A stretch of DNA of 64,000 nt from Alicyclobacillus sp. SO9. Lineage in GTDB: Bacteria; Bacillota; Bacilli; Alicyclobacillales; Alicyclobacillaceae. A program made the position numbers and the translations under genes. The notes below the pieces were generated by a model. It was not told the origin of the DNA. It saw nothing but the letters and a program-made list of their open reading frames with translations, and ran no database searches. This document shows positions 35,285 through 43,366 of the stretch, piece after piece. Positions within the stretch are counted from its first letter, which is position 1. Every line of letters starts with the position of its first letter. The stretch is from assembly GCF_016406125.1 (NCBI RefSeq), contig NZ_CP066339.1, forward strand, positions 1-64,000, written 5' to 3'.

Positions 35285-36149
35285 TGGTCTGTTTCCCCCT
35301 AACCAAGTGAATCATGATGTCTTCGAGCGTCGGCTGCAGCACAATGATTCGGCTGCCGAAACGGTTCATTAACTCATCCTTGTGTTCAGTAAGGACCGAA
35401 AAACCAAGAGCGGAGTCGAGCAGACCACTCACTTGTCTTGTCTCTAAAATTGCGTCTCGCAGTTCTTTTGGGCCCTTAACGAGGGCATAGCCTTCCATCA
35501 ACGCATCCTTTTCCTTAGAAAAGACGATGTTGCCATCGTTTATCATCGTGATAAAATCTGCAACCCTGTCTAAGTCTGAGGTGATGTGAGTCGAAAAGAG
35601 TATGCTTTTTTCGCCGTCAGCAATAACGGTCTGGAGAATTTCTAGGAGTTCGCTGCGAAAAACGGGATCGAGCCCCGAAGTTGGTTCGTCTAGAATGAAG
35701 AGTTCGGCCTGATGGCTTAAGGCACAAGCCAGCATAAACTTGACTTTCATCCCACGTGAATACGATTCAAGTTTCTTATCCGGATTCAATTCGAACTCCC
35801 GCATATACTTCCGAAAATTCGTCCAATCCCAGTGCTTGTAAAACTTAGATGTTATCTGTGCCATATCGCTTGCAGATAGAAATTCATAAAAGGCAGTCTC
35901 TCCGAACACAAACCCTATTTTCTGCTTGATTGTCTGTGGGTCTGCAGCAAGTTCTCTGCCAAAAATCCGGATTTGTCCTGAATCAGCTTGAAGGACGTTC
36001 AAAATCGCCTTTATTGTCGTCGTTTTTCCCGCACCGTTAGGTCCAATAAATCCCATGATGTAGCCGCGCTCCAAACTAAAGGAAACGTCCTGCAATGCGA
36101 AGTCGTCATACTGTTTTCGGAGATTTGAAACCTGAAGGATGTCATTCAT
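35265..36149 (-). CDS. ABC transporter ATP-binding protein (BcrA/YtrB type)
   Basis: The 294-residue ATPase has Walker A GPNGAGKTT (about 36-44), signature SYSRGMKVK, Walker B LFILDEPTSGLDP and the switch His in FSTHITSD. The signature deviates from LSGGQ, as is common in this subfamily. The ATG follows GAGGTGATGAA. It is the promoter-proximal gene of the three-gene operon, with a dyad operator candidate upstream at 36191-36217. Confidence 0.92.
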   Translation of the reverse strand: MNDILQVSNLRKQYDDFALQDVSFSLERGYIMGFIGPNGAGKTTTIKAILNVLQADSGQIRIFGRELAADPQTIKQKIGFVFGETAFYEFLSASDMAQITSKFYKHWDWTNFRKYMREFELNPDKKLESYSRGMKVKFMLACALSHQAELFILDEPTSGLDPVFRSELLEILQTVIADGEKSILFSTHITSDLDRVADFITMINDGNIVFSKEKDALMEGYALVKGPKELRDAILETRQVSGLLDSALGFSVLTEHKDELMNRFGSRIIVLQPTLEDIMIHLVRGKQTNVQLAL

Positions 36150-36190
36150 TTCATCACCTCATAAGGGATACACTACAGGCACATTTGTTA

Positions 36191-36217
36191 TATTGTGCAT
36201 ACTCAATATATACAATA
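36191..36217 (-). promoter_or_regulatory. Operator candidate of the GntR/ABC operon
   Basis: TATTGTGCATA and TATATACAATA form an interrupted inverted repeat (nine of eleven pairs) with a 5-bp spacer, 42 bases before the ATPase start. Position and dyad symmetry fit autoregulation by the YtrA-type protein. Confidence 0.6.
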
Positions 36218-36380
36218 TGCTCATTTTAGTCAATGGGTACAAGTGACGAGACGCTGTCACGCGTACCATCGCAGTGAATCCAGATTTCAGGATGAGGGAG
36301 AGTTGTGATGAGGGAGTTTCGGATGTTATGTCGAGTGAAGGCAGATTTTTGAGGAAGGAACTAGCGGGAATTATAGTCCT

Positions 36381-37064
36381 CTAAACAGGAATTCCCGCAA
36401 TACGAGGGAGCCCTGCTACGATGGCGTCGGCAAGGGCTCTATAACCTTTTCGGGTTGGATGAATGCCATCGTCGCTCAACAATTCACGGAGGTCTCCCGC
36501 TTCCTTGAAGGCCGTACGGACGTCGAGCATGAGCATGTCCCACTCTTTTGCCAACTGCACAAGCGCACGATTGTACATACCGTGCCAATGTTCAATCCCG
36601 CCGCATGTGGCAATCCAGTGTGCAATGTTGCTGCCGTGTTGTTCGTAGCGACGGGTGTAGTAGCGAACGGGATCGAGGGGAATCAGGTTCATTAGGATAG
36701 GGGTAGCACCGGCTTCCCGGATTCGCTTGACAAGATGTTGCAAGTTGGAAATGTACCTGTCGAGGGGGACAATGGGAGTATGTGGATTATCCTTTGCATC
36801 GGCAACCTCGTCCCAACGAAAATCGCAGTCATTTCCGCCAATCTCTATTAACACGTAGTCCGGAACTTGTTCAATGACGTCCTTCTCCAGTCTCATGCAA
36901 AGGAGATCTGAGTTGTCATTAAAGACACCTTTGTTCACGACCTCTGCCTTTGAGCCAAAAAACTCGTGCAGAAGTGCCGGATAATTGTCCTTGACGATGC
37001 GAAGGCGTCCTTTCATATACGTAATGCCGCGCGTAACACTGTCTCCGAAGCAGACGATTTTCAT
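36381..37064 (-). CDS. SGNH/GDSL-type hydrolase
   Basis: The 227-residue protein has block I FGDSVTRG (Ser9), block III GGND and block V DGIHPTRKGY with the Asp-x-x-His pair, all typical of SGNH esterases and lipases. It has no signal peptide, so it is likely cytoplasmic. The substrate is unknown (acyl esters or acetylated sugars are common). It is monocistronic on the minus strand. Confidence 0.88.
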   Translation of the reverse strand: MKIVCFGDSVTRGITYMKGRLRIVKDNYPALLHEFFGSKAEVVNKGVFNDNSDLLCMRLEKDVIEQVPDYVLIEIGGNDCDFRWDEVADAKDNPHTPIVPLDRYISNLQHLVKRIREAGATPILMNLIPLDPVRYYTRRYEQHGSNIAHWIATCGGIEHWHGMYNRALVQLAKEWDMLMLDVRTAFKEAGDLRELLSDDGIHPTRKGYRALADAIVAGLPRIAGIPV

Positions 37065-37147
37065 TATCTATCCGTCCCTTGTTCGTTTGCTCTATTGTAC
37101 CACGCTAGTTAAGTTTAGCTGTATCTGAATCAGGGCAAGAAGGCTTT

Positions 37148-37570
37148 TTAGTCAATTTCAATTCTCCGCAAGCCCTTGCCCAGTCTTATTTCATTAATTC
37201 CCTCTTCGCAGACTCCATAGCTTCGCCAGGAACAAGTACTGCACAGGCTGTTAATGTCTCGCCCAACCACGTTTTTGGCGATGCGCGGCTCAATCTCACT
37301 CCAAGGAAGCTTTTGCCCTGGTTCAAGGTTCAGGTTAGATAAAACATTGGCATCGCGTTCATAGATGTTGTTGTCTTCACAGTGATAAGTCTTATCAGAC
37401 GGGAACTTGGCACATAGACTATCTGGGCCTGATACCAGCGTCACTTCTGTTTCAGGTTCTCTGCGCAGCAATTGGTGAATTTTAGTCATGTTCGCTTCAT
37501 ATTCAGCGGAATAACCCATACCTCGGTATCCTGGCAGGCACAGGAGATGATGGCCCCTGAGCGTAAGCAT
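37148..37570 (-). CDS. DUF1284-family protein
   Basis: The 140-residue protein begins with the family hallmark LRGHHLLCLPGYRGMGYS and has a conserved Cys set (CAKF, HCED, CSTCSWRSYGVC) that suggests metal or iron-sulfur binding. I start at ATG 37570 behind GAGGAGG. A longer frame from 37627 would add 19 residues without a good site. The function of the family is unknown. Confidence 0.85.
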   Translation of the reverse strand: MLTLRGHHLLCLPGYRGMGYSAEYEANMTKIHQLLRREPETEVTLVSGPDSLCAKFPSDKTYHCEDNNIYERDANVLSNLNLEPGQKLPWSEIEPRIAKNVVGRDINSLCSTCSWRSYGVCEEGINEIRLGKGLRRIEID

Positions 37571-37824
37571 CGGTGAATTCCTCCTCGTATTTTGAGGCGC
37601 AAGAGTTCTATTATTTAAGTTTACCATGCTAATTTTGATTCAAAGCCTGTGCCTGTGTTGCGGCTTATGTGTTCATTTTACCGTATCTGTTTATGTTGGG
37701 GCAGTGCCGGGCTATCAAAACTGGACTTCGCGTCTGCTTCCCTTTTTAGACTTTTACTTCAGACCAGGTTTACATCGCTAAAGTGTGAACCTGGTCATTT
37801 TGTATGTCGACGCCTTTTTGATTG

Positions 37825-37876
37825 CCGGACCACACAGCCGGACCACACAGCCGGACCACACAGCCGGACCACACAG
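37825..37876 (+). repeat. 13-bp tandem repeat, four units
   Basis: CCGGACCACACAG is repeated four times without a mismatch in the spacer between the DUF1284 gene and the Cys-rich gene pair. A fifth partial unit (CCGGGAC) follows. Confidence 0.85.
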
Positions 37877-37966
37877 CCGGGACAGATACGAGCGGATTTT
37901 CTAATGTTTGTGCCCAATTATCAATTTTTGAAGCGTAAAACTGCTGGCACAATGTGTCCCTTATCT

Positions 37967-38001
37967 GTAAAGGACGTCCTTTACGGTTGGCCAACCGGTT
38001 T
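37967..38001 (+). promoter_or_regulatory. Chain of perfect palindromes before the Cys-rich gene pair
   Basis: GTAAAGGAC/GTCCTTTAC (37967-37984), CGGTTGG/CCAACCG (37984-37997) and AACC/GGTT (37993-38000) follow one another with no gap, 23 bases before the start codon. They could be operators or a 5' UTR hairpin that sets mRNA stability. A weak promoter (TTGAAG at 37928, 17 bp, AATGTG) lies just upstream. Confidence 0.6.
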
Positions 38002-38023
38002 TGTGAAGAGGAGGTATGTCAGC

Positions 38024-38497
38024 GTGACTTTATCAGCAATGGATGTACGGGTCTACGCCGCCGATACAAACGATATGGAAATCGCTCTGGGTGCGGCAGC
38101 CGCAGCAGGAATTGCCCCAACCAACGTCAGTGGGAATTTTAACAACACGTGGAATGCGATTACTAATAATCAGGCCTTGGTAATTGCGGCCGGTAAACTC
38201 TCCAACACCGCTCTCTATTATAACCCATGCGGATGGGCGAATCCCATCAACGAGGGGGCTGGTCATACTCCGTTCGCATATGCAACCGAACCTCAAGATG
38301 CGTTGCCAGGCGCTTACTACTACGAAAACGGATCGGGAAGCGGAGATTATGAAACAGCCAAATTGATCGCGATGTTAAGTTACTACGCTGTTCATGGAAG
38401 TTACCCGCCAGGTTACGGAACACTGCCAACTCAGGCAGGCGCCAGCACCACATGCGATTCGAGTATGAGTTCGAAGGTGTCTTGTTCCTGTTACTAA
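38024..38497 (+). CDS. Cys-containing protein, paralogue of the next gene's N-terminal domain
   Basis: The 157-residue protein starts at GTG 38024, nine bases after GGAGG. It has an alpha/beta start (MDVRVYAADTND) and the motif ALYYNPCGW (Cys69), and ends in C-x9-CSC-Y. The first 130 or so residues align with residues 1-130 of the downstream protein (VYLYAATDTD, ALYYNPCGW, YYAIHCSYPG against YYAVHGSYPP). No signal peptide is visible. I do not recognise a family; the fold pattern resembles the Rossmann-like cell-wall-binding repeat type 2 only loosely. The function is unknown. Confidence 0.75.
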   Translation: MTLSAMDVRVYAADTNDMEIALGAAAAAGIAPTNVSGNFNNTWNAITNNQALVIAAGKLSNTALYYNPCGWANPINEGAGHTPFAYATEPQDALPGAYYYENGSGSGDYETAKLIAMLSYYAVHGSYPPGYGTLPTQAGASTTCDSSMSSKVSCSCY

Positions 38498-38517
38498 ATG
38501 AAAAGGAGGGCTCTTCT

Positions 38518-39630
38518 ATGGGAATTTCCAACAGCAACGTTTATTTATATGCGGCAACCGATACAGACTTTCGCATAGCTCAGACAGCTGCAAAATTAGC
38601 AGGTGTACCCAGTGGCAATGTCATTGGAGACTTTTCCGCCGCATACAACCTGGTTCAGAATGCAACAACAAATTTTGTGCTGGCAGTGGGCTCAGCTGCA
38701 CTCTATGCACTCTATTACAACCCTTGCGGCTGGGGCGGCCTTGCCGCTGGCAGTACTCCGTTCAGTTACTACGCATCGGCGCAGTGCAGTTTACTGCGTT
38801 CGAACATGTTTGTGAACGCTGCAGGACAGACGCCTGCAGATACCTTCTATATTGCGATTGCTTTCACTTATTATGCCATTCACTGCAGCTATCCAGGCGT
38901 GTTTCCCAGTTCAGGACTGCCCTCCAGGAGTTCTCCTCAGACGGTTTGCGTGGGGAACAGCAATCAAGGCTGTCCGTGTTCCAGTTCCGTTTCAGGAGGC
39001 GGCTGCAATTTTCCATCAACACCCCCTAGTTCCTGCACCCCAACGCAGTCTGCCTTTCTCAATAATTATCTGAGTTACGCGGAGACTGCATCGAGTAAGA
39101 CAGGATTGCCAGTAAATTTTATCCTTGCGCACTGGGGCATCGAAACTGGATGGGGAACTGCGGCTGGACTCTGTTCGGGGTGTAATAATCCTGGGAATCT
39201 CATCATATCAGGACAGGGGACTTGTCCTTGCGGCAACGTATCCAAGTTCTCCACGATGACGGATGGTGTAAATGAATATATCAACGTAATGAACACACGT
39301 TACAGTTTTGTCAAATGGGCTTATGACAAATATGGACTGAAAGAGGCATGTATGGCCATTGGGGCAGGCTGTGAACCTGCGTCCGGTATTGCTTCAGACA
39401 TTTACGCTACGGGGCGATATAATGGAGTGAGTTACAACGGTCAGGCAGTATCAAACAACTGCTATCTGTCGTCTACTATTGCTGGAAATGGACAGGCGTA
39501 CAGCACCTGTGCACCGACGGTTGCGAACAACGATGGAAACGGATGTAACGGGTGCGGCTATGTAGGATGTAGTTTATACGAGACAGCCACAACAGGCTGC
39601 CTTGCACAGTATAACTGTGTGACTGCGTGA
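38518..39630 (+). CDS. Cys-rich glucosaminidase-domain protein
   Basis: The 370-residue protein has two parts. Residues 1-155 are a paralogue of the preceding protein. Residues 175-300 resemble a mannosyl-glycoprotein endo-beta-N-acetylglucosaminidase/FlgJ-type domain (AHWGIETGWG with Glu209 as likely catalytic acid, and NNPGNLI). A Cys-rich tail follows (GCNGCGYVGC). I count 21 cysteines, very many for an enzyme of this class. The ATG follows AAAAGGAGGG. It lacks a recognisable signal peptide. A peptidoglycan-cleaving role is likely; whether it acts outside, on spores or on competitors is unknown. Confidence 0.8.
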   Translation: MGISNSNVYLYAATDTDFRIAQTAAKLAGVPSGNVIGDFSAAYNLVQNATTNFVLAVGSAALYALYYNPCGWGGLAAGSTPFSYYASAQCSLLRSNMFVNAAGQTPADTFYIAIAFTYYAIHCSYPGVFPSSGLPSRSSPQTVCVGNSNQGCPCSSSVSGGGCNFPSTPPSSCTPTQSAFLNNYLSYAETASSKTGLPVNFILAHWGIETGWGTAAGLCSGCNNPGNLIISGQGTCPCGNVSKFSTMTDGVNEYINVMNTRYSFVKWAYDKYGLKEACMAIGAGCEPASGIASDIYATGRYNGVSYNGQAVSNNCYLSSTIAGNGQAYSTCAPTVANNDGNGCNGCGYVGCSLYETATTGCLAQYNCVTA

Positions 39631-39744
39631 ATCTCTGCACTTTGAATCAAACCCGTTTATTGATAGGTAATCGAGACGTGAGCTTCTAAGAATTTCGAGG
39701 CAGGAGTAAATCCAAGGGGACGAATCCTGCCTTGATGAAGCTGA

Positions 39745-42012
39745 TCCCGCTGCCCGTATTGACCTCGCGGCCATCGTAGGCTGCCAGTAGCGGCGGCGGG
39801 GGCGAGCAGTGGGGTGACCGGGCCGGGGCCGGGCGGGCAGTTAGTGATCGGACCGGGGTCGGGTCGGGGTCGGGGTCGGGGTCGGGCGGCGGTTAGTGAT
39901 CGGAAAGATCCCTAATGGTTCGGGACCACGGCGGTAGTGATCGCAAAGCTCCCTAATGCTCCGTGCAAGGGATATTAGTGTCATGAATGATCCCTAATGT
40001 GGTAGGCGGCAGAATGGGGCATAGGTGATAGGGATCAACGGGATCCCTATTCTAGACGGCCTGTTGGCGATAGGGATCACAGCGATCACTATTTTTTGGC
40101 GCGCATTGGAATAGGGAGCAAAAGGATCCTTAACCAACTGGCGTCACGAACAAACGGCCTACATCGGCAGCTCGCAAGTGTTCCGCTGGGCATTGAGTTG
40201 GATATTATGGTAATTGGAGTCAATGAATGAGACTTTACCGCTAATATTTTGTTTGATCCCGTTGATCCCGCTGCGGTCGTAGGCTGCCAGTAGCGGCGGC
40301 GAGGGTCGGGGCCGGGGGGCGGTTAGTGATCGGACCGGGGTCGGTCGGCAGTTAGTGATCGGAAAGATCCCTAATGGTGCGGGGCCACGGCGGTAGTGAT
40401 CGCAAAGCTCCCTAATGCTCCGTGCCGGGGATATTAGTGTCATGAATGATCCCTAATGTGGGAGGCGGCAGAATGGGGCGTAGGTGATAGGGATCAACGG
40501 GATCCCTATTCTGGACGGCCTGTTGGCGATAGGGATCGCAGCGATCCCTATTCTTTGGCGCACGTTGGAATAGGGAGCAAAGGGATCCTTAACCAACTGG
40601 CGTCACGAACAAACGGCCTGCATCGGCAGCCCGCAAGTGTTCCGCTGCGCATTGAACTAGATATTATGGTAATTGGAGTTAATAAATGAGACTTTACCGC
40701 TGATATTTTGCTTGATCCCGTTGATCCTGCTGCGGTCGTAGGCTGCCAGTAGCGGCGGTGGGGGCTGCGGGGTGACCGGACCGGGGCCGGGCGGTTAGTG
40801 ATCGGAAAGATCCCTAATGGTGCGGGACCAATCCGATAGTGATCGCAAAGCTCCCTAATGCCTCACGCCCGGGACATTAGTGTCATGAATGATCCCTAAT
40901 GTGGGAAACGGCAGAATGGGGCATAGGTGATAGGGATCAACGGGATCCCTATTCTGGGCGGCCTGTTGGCGATAGGGATCCCAGCGATCCCTATTCTTTG
41001 GCGCGCGTTGGAATAGGGAGCAAAAGGATCCTTAACCAACTGGCGTCACGAACAAACGGCCTGCATCGGCAGCCCGCAAGTGTTCCGCTGCGCATTGAAC
41101 TAGATATTATGGTAATTGGAGTTAATAAATGAGACTTTACCGCTGATATTTTGCTTGATCCCGTTGATCCCGCGGCCATCGTAGGCTGCCAGTAGCGGCG
41201 GCGGGGGCCGGGGCCGGGCGGCGGTTAGTGATCGGAAAGCTCCCTAATGGTGCGGGACCACGGCGGTAGTGATCGCAAAGCTCCCTAATGCTCCGTGCCC
41301 GGGACATTAGCGTCATGAATGATCCCTAATGTGGGAGGCGGCAGAATGGGGCGTAGGTGATAGGGATCAACGGGATCCCTATTCTGGACGGCCTGTTGGC
41401 GATAGGGATCGCAGCGATCCCTATTTTTTGGCGCACGTTGGAATAGGGAGCAAAGGGATCCTTAACCTACTGGCGTTATGCATCAGGCGTCACGAACAAA
41501 CGGCCTGCATCGGCAGCCCGTAAGTGGTCCGCTGGGCATTGAGTTGGATATTATGGTAATTGGAGTTAATAAATGAGACTTTACCGCTGATATTTTGCTT
41601 GATCCCGTTGATCCCGCGGCCATCGTAGGCTGTCAGTAGCGGCGGTGGGGGTCGGGGCCGGGGCCGGGCGGCGGTTAGTGATCGGAAAGATCCCTAATGG
41701 TGCGGGACCACGGCGGTAGTGATCGCAAAGCTCCCTAATGCTCCGTGCCCGGGACATTAGTGTCATGAATGATCCCTAATGTGGGAGGCGGCAGAATGGG
41801 GCGTAGGTGATAGGGATCAACGGGACCCTATTCTAGACGGCCTGTTGGCGATAGGGATCGCAGCGATCACTATTCTTCGGCGCGCGTTGGAATAGGGAGC
41901 AAAAGGATCCTTAACCTACTGGCGTTATGCACCAGGCGTCACGAACAAACGGCCTGCACCGGTTCCACTGATATTTTGTTTGATCCTGTTCATCCCGTTC
42001 ATCCCGCTGCCG
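39745..42012 (+). repeat. Type B palindrome-ladder array, five units
   Basis: Five units share the anchor GTAGGCTG(C/T)CAGTAGCGGCGG, with GTAGGC at 39776, 40279, 40738, 41181 and 41625 (periods 503, 459, 443, 444). Each unit has a G-rich tract of GGGGTCGG/GGGGCCGG type, then six palindromes, then a 3' tail. In unit 2 the palindromes lie at 40352-40375, 40394-40416, 40433-40457, 40486-40511, 40528-40553 and 40568-40593. The core arms are TAGGGATC and GATCCCTA. Open frames across them are by-products of the repeated GATC motif. The region up to 42081 holds no gene. Confidence 0.9.
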
Positions 42013-42081
42013 TTGTAGCGGGGCAGTATTGTCAGCGTTCGTTTGCTGGTCGCAGCAGACTTTGCAGTTTTGTACACTGCC

Positions 42082-42120
42082 TTTACGATTAGTTAACAGT
42101 ATATTTACGCAATTTTATGC
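42082..42120 (+). promoter_or_regulatory. PhoP-box-like array, four 11-bp-phased repeats
   Basis: TTTACG (42082), TTAACA (42093), TTTACG (42104) and TTATGC (42115) occur at exactly 11-bp spacing, about 110 bases before the ABC operon. PhoP of Bacillus binds direct TTAACA-like repeats with this helical phase. It implies induction under phosphate limitation. Confidence 0.75.
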
Positions 42121-42231
42121 TCAGCTTCAAAATACCTTAATCCCTCCTTGTTAGCATTTACCTTACAAGCCCACCGCAAAACCCAATAATTTGGTTGACA
42201 TCCTAGTTTGAATCCGAGGGGAGGGGCTGAG

Positions 42232-43356
42232 ATGTCATCAATTCATCTAAAGTCTCTTACGAAATCCTATGACAACCAATCCAATGCTTTATCTGATGTG
42301 TCAATCGAAATTATCGACGGAGAATTTATGGTTCTGGTGGGACCGTCCGGGTGCGGCAAGAGTACCTTGCTTCGCTGTTTAGCTGGGCTGGAGACGGTCA
42401 CGCTTGGAGATATTTTCGTTGGCGATAAGCGGGTTAATGATGTAGCCGCACACAAACGCAATGTTGCAATGGTTTTTCAAAGCTACGCACTTTATCCTAA
42501 TTTATCGGTATTTGAAAACATCGCCTTTCCACTTCGGGCAATTCGTGCCAAGAAAGAGTTCATCAAGCAGCGGGTTGAAGAGGTGGCAGCTCGACTGGGT
42601 CTGGCAGAGTACCTGGCACGAAAACCTCGTGCACTATCTGGCGGTCAGCGGCAACGAGTAGCGATTGCTCGTGCAATTGTCCGCAATCCCGAAGCCTTCC
42701 TCATGGATGAACCCCTTTCCAATTTGGATGCCAAACTGCGGCATCAAATGCGTGTAGAACTCTTGCGTCTGCAAAGACAATTAGGGACAACCACGGTGTT
42801 TGTCACGCACGATCAAGTAGAAGCCATGACCATGGGCGACCGCATCACTGTCTTGAATCAAGGCGAAGTTCAACAAATCGGAACGCCTTATGAGGTCTAC
42901 AACCGTCCGGCAAACACTTTCGTGGCAAGCTTTATTGGATCACCTCCAATGAATGTGAAAGAACTGCGAGTTCAACGCGGCGCCACGCTTCACGACGTAA
43001 GGGTAGAGGGTGAAAATTTATTTATACCGACGGACAGCAAACTTCAGGCAACCGAGGGTGACAGTGTACTGGTTGGAATTCGACCGGAAGACCTCACACT
43101 GACGGATACAACGAATGCAGTGATGCAGGGTGTGGTTGATGTGGTTGAGTATACCGGATCGGAAACATTGTTGACTGTCCTCACAGACAGTGGCGAGTGG
43201 GTTGTCAAGTTGAACAGCAAACAGCCAATGGCTCGGGGGAATACGGTTAATTTGGAGGTTGACGACTGCAATCTCTATTTATTTGACAAAGTGACTACGA
43301 AACTGATGGGGACTTTGAATGAACTCTCAGAAATGCCCTATGTGGCAAATCACTAG
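42232..43356 (+). CDS. ABC transporter ATP-binding protein (UgpC/MsmX-like)
   Basis: The 374-residue CUT1-type ATPase has Walker A GPSGCGKST (about 37-45), signature LSGGQRQRV, Walker B FLMDEPLSNLDA and a C-terminal TOBE region. It energises the permeases encoded downstream. The ATG at 42232 follows GGGGAGGGG. The presence of a binding protein resembling UgpB, a phosphoesterase and upstream PhoP-type repeats favours glycerol-3-phosphate or a related organophosphate over a plain sugar. The family alone would also allow maltose- or multisugar-type transport. Confidence 0.9.
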   Translation: MSSIHLKSLTKSYDNQSNALSDVSIEIIDGEFMVLVGPSGCGKSTLLRCLAGLETVTLGDIFVGDKRVNDVAAHKRNVAMVFQSYALYPNLSVFENIAFPLRAIRAKKEFIKQRVEEVAARLGLAEYLARKPRALSGGQRQRVAIARAIVRNPEAFLMDEPLSNLDAKLRHQMRVELLRLQRQLGTTTVFVTHDQVEAMTMGDRITVLNQGEVQQIGTPYEVYNRPANTFVASFIGSPPMNVKELRVQRGATLHDVRVEGENLFIPTDSKLQATEGDSVLVGIRPEDLTLTDTTNAVMQGVVDVVEYTGSETLLTVLTDSGEWVVKLNSKQPMARGNTVNLEVDDCNLYLFDKVTTKLMGTLNELSEMPYVANH

Positions 43357-43366
43357 GAGGAAGATG

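Noticed and set aside
40456-41523. Repeated 64-77 codon frames starting MWEAAEW or MWETAEW, and MWGGARW at 56834 and 57375
   Set aside because: They run through the palindrome ladders, where repeated GATC motifs give GDRD/DPY words. They have no ribosome-binding site and exist because the DNA repeats exist.
39745-42012. CRISPR array
   Set aside because: The palindromes differ from each other, spacers are identical between units and there are no cas genes. It is a tandem repeat of a complex unit.
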